A DNA stretch of 64,000 bases from Pseudomonas viridiflava. GTDB taxonomy: Bacteria > Pseudomonadota > Gammaproteobacteria > Pseudomonadales > Pseudomonadaceae. Location: positions 558,001 through 622,000 of the forward strand of contig NZ_UWFN01000285.1 in NCBI RefSeq assembly GCF_900602065.1, written 5' to 3'. The translations under genes were made by a program, and so were the position numbers. Of the stretch, positions 50,823 through 58,964 are shown piece after piece; position 1 is the first letter of the stretch, and every line of letters begins with the position of its first letter. The notes under the pieces were generated by a model. That model had not been told where the DNA came from, did not search any database, and saw nothing but the letters and a program-made list of their open reading frames with translations.

Positions 50823-51737
50823 ATGCGCATCGTTCCCCATCTTCTGGGCGCAGCAATTGCTGCTGCTCTGATCAGCTCTCCAGTTTTCGCCGCCGAACTG
50901 ACCGGCACACTGAAGAAAATCAAAGAGTCCGGCACTATCACCCTCGGTCACCGCGACGCTTCGATCCCGTTCTCCTACATCGCTGACGCTTCCGGCGTTC
51001 CGGTTGGCTACTCCCACGATATCCAGCTGAAAATCGTTGAAGCCATCAAGAAAGACCTCGACATGCCGGACCTGAAGGTCAAGTACAACCTGGTCACTTC
51101 GCAAACCCGTATCCCACTGGTGCAGAACGGCACCGTTGACGTTGAATGCGGCTCGACGACCAACAACGTAGAACGTCAGCAACAAGTTGACTTCTCGGTT
51201 GGCATCTTCGAAATCGGTACCCGCCTGCTGTCCAAAGCGAGCTCGGAATACAAAGATTTCGACAACCTGAAAGGCAAGAACGTGGTGACCACTGCGGGCA
51301 CCACGTCCGAGCGCATCCTCAAGGCCATGAATGCCGACAAGCAAATGGGCATGAATGTGATCTCGGCCAAAGACCACGGTGAATCCTTCCAGATGCTGGA
51401 ATCGGGTCGCGCAGTAGCTTTCATGATGGACGACGCACTGCTGGCCGGTGAAATGGCCAAAGCCAAGAAGCCAACTGACTGGGCCGTAACCGGCACACCA
51501 CAGTCCTACGAAATCTATGGCTGCATGGTGCGTAAAGGCGACGAGCCGTTCAAGAAAGCCGTCGATGACGCCATCGTTGCGACCTACAAGTCGGGCGAGA
51601 TCAACAAGATCTACGACAAGTGGTTCCAGGCTCCAATCCCGCCAAAAGGCCTGAACCTGAACTTCCCGATGAGCGACGAGCTGAAAAAACTGATCGCTGA
51701 ACCGACTGACAAAGCGGCTGACGACAAAAAGGCTTGA
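50823..51737 (+). CDS. aatJ: Glutamate/aspartate ABC transporter binding protein AatJ (GltI-like)
   Basis: A 304-residue periplasmic binding protein for acidic amino acids. The signal peptide is cleaved near VFA-AEL. The core includes TITLGHRDASIPFSY, SQTRIPLVQNGTVDVECGST and the GltI-specific C-terminal DKWFQAPIPPKGLNLNFPMS. First gene of the aatJQMP operon, controlled by the nearby AauS/AauR and a sigma-54 promoter. Confidence 0.94.
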   Translation: MRIVPHLLGAAIAAALISSPVFAAELTGTLKKIKESGTITLGHRDASIPFSYIADASGVPVGYSHDIQLKIVEAIKKDLDMPDLKVKYNLVTSQTRIPLVQNGTVDVECGSTTNNVERQQQVDFSVGIFEIGTRLLSKASSEYKDFDNLKGKNVVTTAGTTSERILKAMNADKQMGMNVISAKDHGESFQMLESGRAVAFMMDDALLAGEMAKAKKPTDWAVTGTPQSYEIYGCMVRKGDEPFKKAVDDAIVATYKSGEINKIYDKWFQAPIPPKGLNLNFPMSDELKKLIAEPTDKAADDKKA

Positions 51738-51756
51738 TAGCCAATAACTAGAACAC

Positions 51757-51783
51757 CCTGAAACCGCGTCGAGCGGTTTCAGG
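51757..51783 (+). terminator. Hairpin between aatJ and aatQ
   Basis: CCTGAAACCG-CGTCGAG-CGGTTTCAGG, a perfect 10-bp stem without a T-run. It probably stabilises the aatJ message or partly attenuates the operon. Confidence 0.7.
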
Positions 51784-51824
51784 ATGTCGTGCCTGCATCT
51801 GGATCGATCAGAGGGGAGACCCTG

Positions 51825-52571
51825 ATGAATTACAACTGGGACTGGAGCGTTTTCTTCAAGTCCACTGGCGTTGGCAGCGAAACCTATCTGGACTGGTATA
51901 TCTCAGGTCTGGGCTGGACTATCGCTATCGCCGTCGTCGCCTGGATCATCGCCTTGCTGCTGGGCTCCGTGCTCGGCGTCATGCGCACCGTGCCGAACCG
52001 TCTGGTTGCTGGCATCGCCACGGTTTACGTGGAAATCTTCCGTAATGTGCCGCTGCTGGTGCAGCTGTTCATCTGGTACTTCCTGGTGCCCGACCTGCTG
52101 CCTGAAGGCTTGCAGGAGTGGTACAAGCAAGACCTGAACCCGACGACTTCCGCGTTCCTCAGCGTGATCGTCTGCCTCGGCCTGTTCACTGCAGCCCGGG
52201 TTTGCGAACAAGTCCGTACAGGCATTCAGGCATTGCCTCGTGGTCAGGAATCTGCGGCGCGTGCCATGGGTTTCCGTCTGCCGCAGATCTACTGGAACGT
52301 GCTGCTGCCACAGGCATATCGCATCATTATTCCGCCGCTCACCTCCGAATTCCTCAACGTGTTCAAGAACTCGTCAGTGGCGTCGTTGATCGGCCTGATG
52401 GAATTGCTCGCGCAGACCAAACAGACCGCCGAGTTTTCCGCCAACCTGTTTGAAGCCTTCACATTAGCGACGCTGATCTACTTCACCCTGAACATGAGCC
52501 TGATGCTGCTGATGCGCCTGGTCGAGAAGAAAGTCGCTGTGCCCGGACTGATCTCCTTGGGGGGCAAATAA
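51825..52571 (+). CDS. aatQ: Glutamate/aspartate ABC permease AatQ (GltJ-like)
   Basis: A 248-residue permease of the polar amino-acid HEAT family. Four or five helices, EAA loop LPRGQESAARAMGFRLPQIY. ATG 51825 (MNYNWDWSVFFKS) has GAGGGGAG upstream. The stop codon overlaps the aatM start (TAATG). Confidence 0.93.
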   Translation: MNYNWDWSVFFKSTGVGSETYLDWYISGLGWTIAIAVVAWIIALLLGSVLGVMRTVPNRLVAGIATVYVEIFRNVPLLVQLFIWYFLVPDLLPEGLQEWYKQDLNPTTSAFLSVIVCLGLFTAARVCEQVRTGIQALPRGQESAARAMGFRLPQIYWNVLLPQAYRIIIPPLTSEFLNVFKNSSVASLIGLMELLAQTKQTAEFSANLFEAFTLATLIYFTLNMSLMLLMRLVEKKVAVPGLISLGGK

Positions 52572-53242
52572 TGGACATGGATTTCTCTGGAGTCGTGCAA
52601 GCCATTCCCGGCATGTGGAACGGCATGGTCATGACCCTGCAACTGATGGTCATGGGCATTATCGGCGGTCTGGTGCTCGGCACCATTCTGGCCCTGATGC
52701 GCTTGTCGTCGAGCAAGCTGTTGGCCAACGTGGCCGGCGCTTACGTCAACTACTTCCGCTCCATTCCGCTGCTGCTGGTTATCACCTGGTTCTATCTGGC
52801 GGTGCCGTTCGTACTGCGCTGGATTACCGGGGAAGACACGCCGATTGGTGCATTCACCTCCTGCGTCGTGGCGTTCATGATGTTTGAGGCGGCCTACTTC
52901 TGCGAAATCGTCCGTGCCGGTGTGCAGTCGATTTCCAAGGGCCAGATGGGCGCAGCCCAAGCGCTGGGCATGACCTACGGACAGATGATGCGGTTGATCA
53001 TCCTGCCTCAGGCCTTCCGCAAGATGACCCCTCTGCTGCTGCAGCAAAGCATCATTCTGTTTCAAGACACCTCGCTGGTTTACACCGTAGGCCTGGTGGA
53101 CTTCCTCAACGCCTCGCGGGCCAGTGGCGACATCATTGGCCGCGCCAATGAGTTCCTGATCATCGCCGGTCTGGTGTACTTCACGATCAGCTTTGCCGCC
53201 TCGTTGCTGGTGAAGCGTCTGCAAAAAAGGTTCGCCGTATGA
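52571..53242 (+). CDS. aatM: Glutamate/aspartate ABC permease AatM (GltK-like)
   Basis: A 223-residue second permease. Helices at about 15-45, 55-75, 85-110 and 185-210; EAA loop SKGQMGAAQALGMTYGQMMR. Coupled to both neighbours by short overlaps. Confidence 0.93.
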   Translation: MDMDFSGVVQAIPGMWNGMVMTLQLMVMGIIGGLVLGTILALMRLSSSKLLANVAGAYVNYFRSIPLLLVITWFYLAVPFVLRWITGEDTPIGAFTSCVVAFMMFEAAYFCEIVRAGVQSISKGQMGAAQALGMTYGQMMRLIILPQAFRKMTPLLLQQSIILFQDTSLVYTVGLVDFLNASRASGDIIGRANEFLIIAGLVYFTISFAASLLVKRLQKRFAV

Positions 53243-53973
53243 TTTCCATAAAAAACGTTAACAAGTGGTATGGCGACTTCCAGGTGCTGACTGATTGCAG
53301 CACCGAGGTCAAAAAAGGCGAAGTGGTCGTGGTCTGCGGCCCGTCGGGCTCCGGTAAATCGACCCTGATCAAATGCGTGAACGCCCTGGAACCGTTCCAG
53401 AAAGGCGACATCACCGTTGATGGCACTTCGATCGCCGACCCGAAAACCAACCTGCCGCAATTGCGCTCCCGGGTTGGCATGGTGTTCCAGCATTTCGAAC
53501 TGTTCCCGCACCTGAGCATCGTTGAAAACCTGACCATCGCGCAGATCAAAGTACTGGGCCGCAGCAAGGAAGAAGCCACCAAAAAAGGCTTGGCCTTGCT
53601 TGATCGCGTTGGCCTTTCCGCTCACGCCAACAAGCATCCGGGCCAATTGTCCGGTGGTCAGCAACAGCGTGTGGCGATTGCCCGCGCACTGGCCATGGAC
53701 CCGATCGTCATGCTGTTCGACGAACCGACTTCGGCGCTTGACCCGGAGATGGTCAACGAAGTGCTCGACGTGATGGTGCAACTGGCTCACGAGGGCATGA
53801 CCATGATGTGCGTGACCCACGAAATGGGCTTCGCCCGCAAAGTGGCCAATCGCGTGATCTTCATGGATCAGGGTCAGATCGTTGAAGATTGTGAAAAAGA
53901 AGAGTTCTTCGGTGACGTCAGTGCGCGTTCAGAACGTGCGCAGCAGTTCCTCGCCAAAATTCTTCAGCATTAA
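53239..53973 (+). CDS. aatP: Glutamate/aspartate ABC ATPase AatP (GltL-like)
   Basis: A 244-residue ATPase. Walker A GPSGSGKST, signature LSGGQQQRVAIARAL, Walker B VMLFDEPTSALD and H-loop CVTHEMGFAR. Last gene of the transporter operon; a strong hairpin follows before aauS. Confidence 0.94.
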   Translation: MISIKNVNKWYGDFQVLTDCSTEVKKGEVVVVCGPSGSGKSTLIKCVNALEPFQKGDITVDGTSIADPKTNLPQLRSRVGMVFQHFELFPHLSIVENLTIAQIKVLGRSKEEATKKGLALLDRVGLSAHANKHPGQLSGGQQQRVAIARALAMDPIVMLFDEPTSALDPEMVNEVLDVMVQLAHEGMTMMCVTHEMGFARKVANRVIFMDQGQIVEDCEKEEFFGDVSARSERAQQFLAKILQH

Positions 53974-53983
53974 GTGAGACTCG

Positions 53984-54020
53984 ACAGCGGCCCGGCTCTT
54001 TGAAGAGTCGGGCCGCTGTT
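53984..54020 (+). terminator. Intrinsic terminator after aatP
   Basis: ACAGCGGCCCGGCTC-TTTGAA-GAGTCGGGCCGCTGT, a stem of about 14 bp with one mismatch, 10 bp after the stop and before aauS. The T-run is short, so some read-through into aauS is likely. Confidence 0.8.
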
Positions 54021-54038
54021 CGGCTCAGGACGACTGTG

Positions 54039-55931
54039 ATGAAATGCGACCCCAACCTTTATCGCGCCGCGCCGCCATCACTTGCCGTGAAACCCCGTCT
54101 GATCCGCCACCTGTTTCTGCCGCCACTGATTATCGTGCTGATGTTCGGCCTGGGTTACGTCGCCTACCTGATCAGTGAGCATTACGGCATCCGCACCCTG
54201 AGCGAGAGCGGCGAACGCCAGCTTGAGCTACACGCCCGAACCCTCGAAAGTGAAATCAACAAGTACACCTATTTACCCAGCGTGCTGGAGCTGGAGTCCA
54301 GCGTCTCAGCCCTGCTCAACGACCCGACGCCCGAGCTGCGCAGCGAGGTCAACGACTACCTTGAAGGCCTGAATCGCCGCAGCCGTAGCCGCGCAATCTA
54401 TGTGCTCGATACGACTGGCCGCGTGTTGGCGACCAGCAACTGGCGCGATGCCGACAGTTATCTGGGCGAAGACTTGTCGTTCCGGGCTTATTTTCAGGAC
54501 GCGGTACGCGGTCTGCCGGGACGCTTCTATGGCATCGGCAGCACCACCGGTGAACCCGGTTATTACCTGGCGCACGGCCTGGAAGAGAAAGGCAAGATCG
54601 TCGGCGTCGCGGTGATCAAAGTCCAGCTGGAAGCGCTGGAGCAACGTTGGCAACGTGCTCGACTGGAAGCCTTCGTCAGCGACGAGAACGGCATCATCAT
54701 TCTCTCCAGCGACCCGGCCCGCCGCCTGAAATCAGTCCGGCCGCTCACCCCTGAAATCAAAGAGCGCCTGGCTCGCAGCCTGCAGTATTACTGGTGGCCG
54801 CTCAACGAGCTGGTGCCGCTGGAACGCGAGCTACTGTCAGAAGGCGTGGAGAAGCTGACCTTCCCGGCCAACGTCAGCGTCGACCTTGAACACAAACAGG
54901 TCAGCTATCTGGCCCAGACCCGCCAGCTCAGCGATACCCCCTGGCACCTGACGCTGCTGACGCCACTCGAAGACCTGCGCCGTGAGGCAGGCAGCCAGGG
55001 CATGCTGGTCGCTGTAGCTTGTGCACTGGTCGCGTTTCTGCTGATCGCCTGGAATGAACGGCGCAAAGTACTTTCAACCCGCCTTGCAGCGCGGGAAGCC
55101 CTGCAAGCGGCGAATGACGAACTGGAGCGCAAGATCGCCGAGCGCACCGAACACTTGCGCGCCAGTAACGAACGCCTCAAGGGTCAGATTCGCGAGCGCA
55201 GGCAAGCGGAAGACACGTTGCGCAAGGCCCAGGACGAACTGATTCAGGCGGGCAAACTGGCGGCTATCGGGCAGATGTCCACCAGCATTGCCCACGAGTT
55301 GAACCAGCCGCTGGCCGCGCTGCGAACCTTGTCCGGCAACACCGTGCGCTTCCTGGAACGAGGCGCTCTGGATACCGCCAGCACCAACTTGCGTACCATC
55401 AACGACCTGGTCGACCGCATGGGCCGCATCACCGCCAGCCTGCGCGCTTTCGCCCGTCGTGGCGATGACAAGGGCCAGGCCAGACTCAGCAAAGCCGTCG
55501 ATGCTGCGCTGCAGTTACTGACCCCTCGCCTGGAAAACTTTTCCCTTGAACTGCATCAGCAGTATGCCGACGCGGAACTGATGATCGACCAGACCCGGCT
55601 GGAGCAGATTCTGGTCAACCTGATCGGCAACGCTCTGGACGCCATGCACGCACAGCCCTTGCCGGAAATATGGCTTGAAGGTTCGGTGATCGAAGGCCGT
55701 TATTGCCTGCGGGTTCGAGACAACGGTCACGGCATTGATGACGAGACCCGCAAGCATCTGTTCGAACCGTTCTTCACCACCAAACCCGGCGAACAAGGCC
55801 TGGGACTGGGCCTCACCCTCTCCGCCAGCCTCGCAGCAGCGACCGGTGGTAGCCTCAGCGCTGAACAGCCGGAGAGTGGCGGTACAGCGTTTGTGTTGTG
55901 GTTGCCGGTGGTGAAAGGGCCTCAGGTATGA
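54039..55931 (+). CDS. aauS: Sensor histidine kinase AauS (DctB type)
   Basis: A 630-residue membrane kinase sensing acidic amino acids. TM1 at about 25-45, a periplasmic tandem-PAS/Cache-like domain (46-320), TM2 321-338, then a coiled coil. The HisKA domain has His 419 in STSIAHELNQPLAAL, followed by HATPase motifs NLIGNALDAM, DNGHGID and GLGLGLTLS. I start at ATG 54039; the TTG at 54000 lies in the terminator. Phosphorylates AauR. A REP pair separates the two genes. Confidence 0.93.
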   Translation: MKCDPNLYRAAPPSLAVKPRLIRHLFLPPLIIVLMFGLGYVAYLISEHYGIRTLSESGERQLELHARTLESEINKYTYLPSVLELESSVSALLNDPTPELRSEVNDYLEGLNRRSRSRAIYVLDTTGRVLATSNWRDADSYLGEDLSFRAYFQDAVRGLPGRFYGIGSTTGEPGYYLAHGLEEKGKIVGVAVIKVQLEALEQRWQRARLEAFVSDENGIIILSSDPARRLKSVRPLTPEIKERLARSLQYYWWPLNELVPLERELLSEGVEKLTFPANVSVDLEHKQVSYLAQTRQLSDTPWHLTLLTPLEDLRREAGSQGMLVAVACALVAFLLIAWNERRKVLSTRLAAREALQAANDELERKIAERTEHLRASNERLKGQIRERRQAEDTLRKAQDELIQAGKLAAIGQMSTSIAHELNQPLAALRTLSGNTVRFLERGALDTASTNLRTINDLVDRMGRITASLRAFARRGDDKGQARLSKAVDAALQLLTPRLENFSLELHQQYADAELMIDQTRLEQILVNLIGNALDAMHAQPLPEIWLEGSVIEGRYCLRVRDNGHGIDDETRKHLFEPFFTTKPGEQGLGLGLTLSASLAAATGGSLSAEQPESGGTAFVLWLPVVKGPQV

Positions 55932-55943
55932 CCGGCTTTGCTT

Positions 55944-56020
55944 TTGTAGGAGCTGCCGAAGGCTGCGAAAGCGATGAACCTGACACACCGCGGTTCGCAG
56001 CCTGCGGCAGCTCCTACAGG
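55944..56020. repeat. REP pair, family C, between aauS and aauR
   Basis: Arms TTGTAGGAGCTGCCGAAGGC and GCAGCCTGCGGCAGCTCCTA plus CAGG, inside what should be a two-gene operon. It leaves about 30 bp before aauR. Confidence 0.88.
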
Positions 56021-56049
56021 GTTTACCAAGCCAAAGATGAGACCTTCAA

Positions 56050-57390
56050 ATGACCACTGACCTGACCGTACTCATCGTCGAAGACGACCCTCACGTTTTG
56101 CTCGGCTGTCAGCAAGCGTTGACGCTGGAGGATATCCCCAGCGAAGGCGTGGGCAGTGCCGAGGAAGCACTTGAGCGAATCGGCGATAATTTTGCCGGGA
56201 TCGTGATCAGCGACATCCGTCTGCCGGGCATCGACGGCCTGGAACTGCTCAGCCGCCTCAAGGCCCGCGATCGTAGCCTGCCCGTGGTGTTGATTACCGG
56301 TCATGGTGATATCTCCATGGCGGTCAACGCCATGCGCGACGGCGCTTACGACTTCATGGAAAAACCCTTCTCCCCCGAGCGCCTGGTGGAAGTCACCCGT
56401 CGCGCCCTTGAGCAGCGCGGCCTGGCGCGGGAAGTCTGGTCATTGCGCAAGCAACTGGCCGAGCGTGACTCCCTTGAAGGCAAGATCATCGGGCGCTCGC
56501 CCGCCATGCAAAACCTGCGCGCGCTGATCGCCAACGTCGCCGACACGTCGGCCAACGTATTGATCGAAGGTGAAACCGGCACCGGTAAAGAACTGGTCGC
56601 CCGTTGCCTGCACGACTTCAGTCGCCGTCATCAGCAACAGTTCGTCGCGCTCAATTGCGGCGGCCTGCCGGAAACCCTGTTCGAAACCGAAATTTTCGGC
56701 CATGAATCCAACGCCTTTACCGGCGCAGGCAAGCGGCGCATCGGCAAGATAGAACACGCGCACAACGGCACGCTGTTTCTCGATGAAGTGGAAAGCATGC
56801 CGATCAGCCTGCAGATCAAGCTGCTGCGGGTTTTACAGGAGCGCACGCTGGAACGTCTGGGCTCCAATCAGAGTGTCGACGTTGATTGCCGGGTGATTGC
56901 TGCGACCAAATCCGACCTTGATGAGCAAAGCAAAGCCGGACAATTTCGTAGCGACCTGTATTACCGGCTGAACGTGGTCACGCTGGAATTGCCGCCGTTG
57001 CGAGAGCGTCGTGAAGACATCCTGCAGTTGTTCGAGCATTTCCTGCAGCTGTCGGCGTTACGCTTCGATCGCGAGCCACCGGAACTGGACCCGCAGACTT
57101 TATCGAACCTGATGAGTCACGACTGGCCAGGTAACGTGCGCGAGTTACGCAACGTCGCCGAGCGCTACGCGCTGGGCCTGCCAGCGTTCAAGAAGCTCAA
57201 TGCCTACCCCGAAGCCAATCCCGAAGAAAGCCAGAGCCTGGGCTTTGCCGAAGCCGTTGAAGCCTTCGAGAAAAACCTGCTGACCGAAGCCTTGCAACGC
57301 AGCGGCGGCAACCTCAGTCAGGCCAGCCAGGAGCTGGGCATGGCCAAGACCACGCTGTTTGACAAGGTCAAAAAGTATGGGTTGGGGTGA
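56050..57390 (+). CDS. aauR: Sigma-54-dependent response regulator AauR (DctD type)
   Basis: A 446-residue NtrC-family activator. The receiver has Asp 55 (GIVISDIRLPG). The AAA+ domain has Walker A GETGTGKE (174-181). The sigma-54 contact loop reads NAFTGA (221-226) instead of GAFTGA. Walker B LFLDEVESMP and RLNVVTLELPPLRER follow. A Fis-type HTH ends the protein (GGNLSQASQELGMAKTTLFD). It should bind the TTCGG-N4-CCGAA sites upstream of aatJ and activate the RpoN promoter there. Confidence 0.94.
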   Translation: MTTDLTVLIVEDDPHVLLGCQQALTLEDIPSEGVGSAEEALERIGDNFAGIVISDIRLPGIDGLELLSRLKARDRSLPVVLITGHGDISMAVNAMRDGAYDFMEKPFSPERLVEVTRRALEQRGLAREVWSLRKQLAERDSLEGKIIGRSPAMQNLRALIANVADTSANVLIEGETGTGKELVARCLHDFSRRHQQQFVALNCGGLPETLFETEIFGHESNAFTGAGKRRIGKIEHAHNGTLFLDEVESMPISLQIKLLRVLQERTLERLGSNQSVDVDCRVIAATKSDLDEQSKAGQFRSDLYYRLNVVTLELPPLRERREDILQLFEHFLQLSALRFDREPPELDPQTLSNLMSHDWPGNVRELRNVAERYALGLPAFKKLNAYPEANPEESQSLGFAEAVEAFEKNLLTEALQRSGGNLSQASQELGMAKTTLFDKVKKYGLG

Positions 57391-57437
57391 AACCAACCTG
57401 GACCTGTCACTGCGCGCCCATGGGATAAACGCGGAAC

Positions 57438-57531
57438 CCGTGGGACCGGATTTATCCGGGAAGGGGCCAGAACATTCAACGCATTTTCCTCGACGGGATA
57501 TCGCCTTCCCGGATAAATCCGGTCCCACAGG
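57438..57531. repeat. REP pair, family A
   Basis: Inverted arms CCGTGGGACCGGATTTATCC and GGATAAATCCGGTCCCACAG, about 35 bp apart, between aauR and glpM. Confidence 0.9.
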
Positions 57532-57580
57532 TTTTGCGTTTCCAACAGAAAATGCATTTCAATTTTAGCAAGGGGATTCT

Positions 57581-57919
57581 GTGGATCTAGTGTTCAAAGC
57601 CCTGATCGGCGCCGCCGTTGTGGTCATTCTCGCCGCGCTGGCCAAGACCAAAAACTACTACATCGCGGGCCTGGTACCGCTGTTCCCGACCTTTGCCCTG
57701 ATTGCCCACTACATCGTTGGAAAGGGCCGATCACTGGACGACCTGAAGACCACCATCCTGTTTGGCATGTGGTCGATCATCCCCTACTTCGTGTATCTGG
57801 CGGCCCTGTACCTGCTGGTGGATCGCTGGCGGCTGGAGGTGTCCCTCGCATTGGCTGCCGTTGCATGGCTGGTCGCCGCGACGTTGCTGGTGACGTTGTG
57901 GGTGAGATTTCATGGTTGA
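57581..57919 (+). CDS. glpM: GlpM-family membrane protein
   Basis: A 112-residue protein with four hydrophobic segments (5-22, 26-46, 60-80, 87-108) and the GlpM pattern ALAKTKNYYIAGLVPLFPTFAL. It begins at GTG 57581 with AAGGGG upstream. GlpM was linked to alginate production in P. aeruginosa and follows glpD there; here the aat/aau block lies between. Confidence 0.87.
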   Translation: MDLVFKALIGAAVVVILAALAKTKNYYIAGLVPLFPTFALIAHYIVGKGRSLDDLKTTILFGMWSIIPYFVYLAALYLLVDRWRLEVSLALAAVAWLVAATLLVTLWVRFHG

Positions 57920-57947
57920 AGGATAAAAACGTCCTGTGGCCCCGGCT

Positions 57948-58044
57948 CCCTGTGGGAGCGAATTCATTCGCGAAAGCGGTTTCCTTAACGACACACATGT
58001 GTCGACTGCAATGGCCTCTTCGCGAATAAATTCGCTCCTACCGG
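57948..58044. repeat. REP pair, family B, overlapping the end of the PfkB gene
   Basis: Arms CCCTGTGGGAGCGAATTCAT and GCGAATAAATTCGCTCCTAC plus CGGG. The right arm covers the TAG stop of the minus-strand kinase gene (58038-58040). Confidence 0.88.
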
Positions 58045-58964
58045 GATAGCGCGACCAACTCCTCCACCTCCCGAGCATCCGGCGATGTAGCCGGGCCCCA
58101 GCGGGTCACGGCAATCGCCGCAGCAGCGTTGGCCCGCAAAGCCGCCTGCTCCCATGAAAGCCCTGCCGCCAGATTAGCCAGCAGCACGCCCGCGTGAGCA
58201 TCGCCCGCGCCATTGGTATCAAGGGCCTGAACCGGGAACCCTCCGATATGCTGCGTTTGCTGACGATGCCGAACCCAGCAACCTCGCGGCCCGTCGCGCA
58301 CCACGATCAAGGCGTTCTCCGGCAGTAACTCAGCCAGCCGGTCGAGCGCCTGAGCGATGCTTTCACATTGAGTAAAACGCAGCGCTTCTTCGCAATTGCT
58401 GCTCCACAGATCAAGCCGGGGCAACAGCGCTTTTACCTGCGGCGCTTCAGGTGAATGCACCAGCGGCCCCGGGTCGAACGCCACGGTCACACCGGCCGGC
58501 AACGACCCCAGCCAATCCAGCAGACTTTGCACCTTGCCTTCGTGCAGCAAGCTGTAGCCACTGACGTAAACGTAGTCGTCGGCCTGCACCGTCACGCTGT
58601 TCAAATCCCGCGTCGACAAACCGCCTTCGGCACCCACATAAGAGATGAACGAGCGCTCTGCTGAAGGTTCGATCAGAGCAACCGATAGCCCGGTGTCCTG
58701 TTCTTCGCTGCAGACTGCTGAGAATTGAATCCCTTCATCTGTCATGGCCTGACGCGCCAGATCGCCGAACCGGCCTTTCCCATGACGTCCCAGATACACC
58801 ACGGGCATGCCGTTGCGGCGGGCCGCAGCCATGACGTTGAAACCACCGCCAGCTTCGAACCGGGCAGAACTGGCCAACACATCACCGCCAGAGGCTGGCA
58901 GCTTGTCCAGCGCCATGACCAGATCGATAACGACCTGGCCGGTGTGCAGCAATCTAGCGGGCAT
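58038..58964 (-). CDS. PfkB-family sugar/nucleoside kinase
   Basis: A 308-residue ribokinase-like kinase with the N-terminal glycine-rich substrate motif (FEAGGGFNVMAAARRNGMP, about 37-55) and catalytic GAGD (252-255, in LDTNGAGDAHAGVLLA). Nearest by context to E. coli YegV. It overlaps the permease gene by 11 bp and is last in the operon. It probably phosphorylates the sugar or nucleoside released by the upstream glycohydrolase. The last codons run into a REP arm. ATG 58964 has GAGAGG upstream; the longer frame is rejected. Confidence 0.87.
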   Translation of the reverse strand: MPARLLHTGQVVIDLVMALDKLPASGGDVLASSARFEAGGGFNVMAAARRNGMPVVYLGRHGKGRFGDLARQAMTDEGIQFSAVCSEEQDTGLSVALIEPSAERSFISYVGAEGGLSTRDLNSVTVQADDYVYVSGYSLLHEGKVQSLLDWLGSLPAGVTVAFDPGPLVHSPEAPQVKALLPRLDLWSSNCEEALRFTQCESIAQALDRLAELLPENALIVVRDGPRGCWVRHRQQTQHIGGFPVQALDTNGAGDAHAGVLLANLAAGLSWEQAALRANAAAAIAVTRWGPATSPDAREVEELVALSR

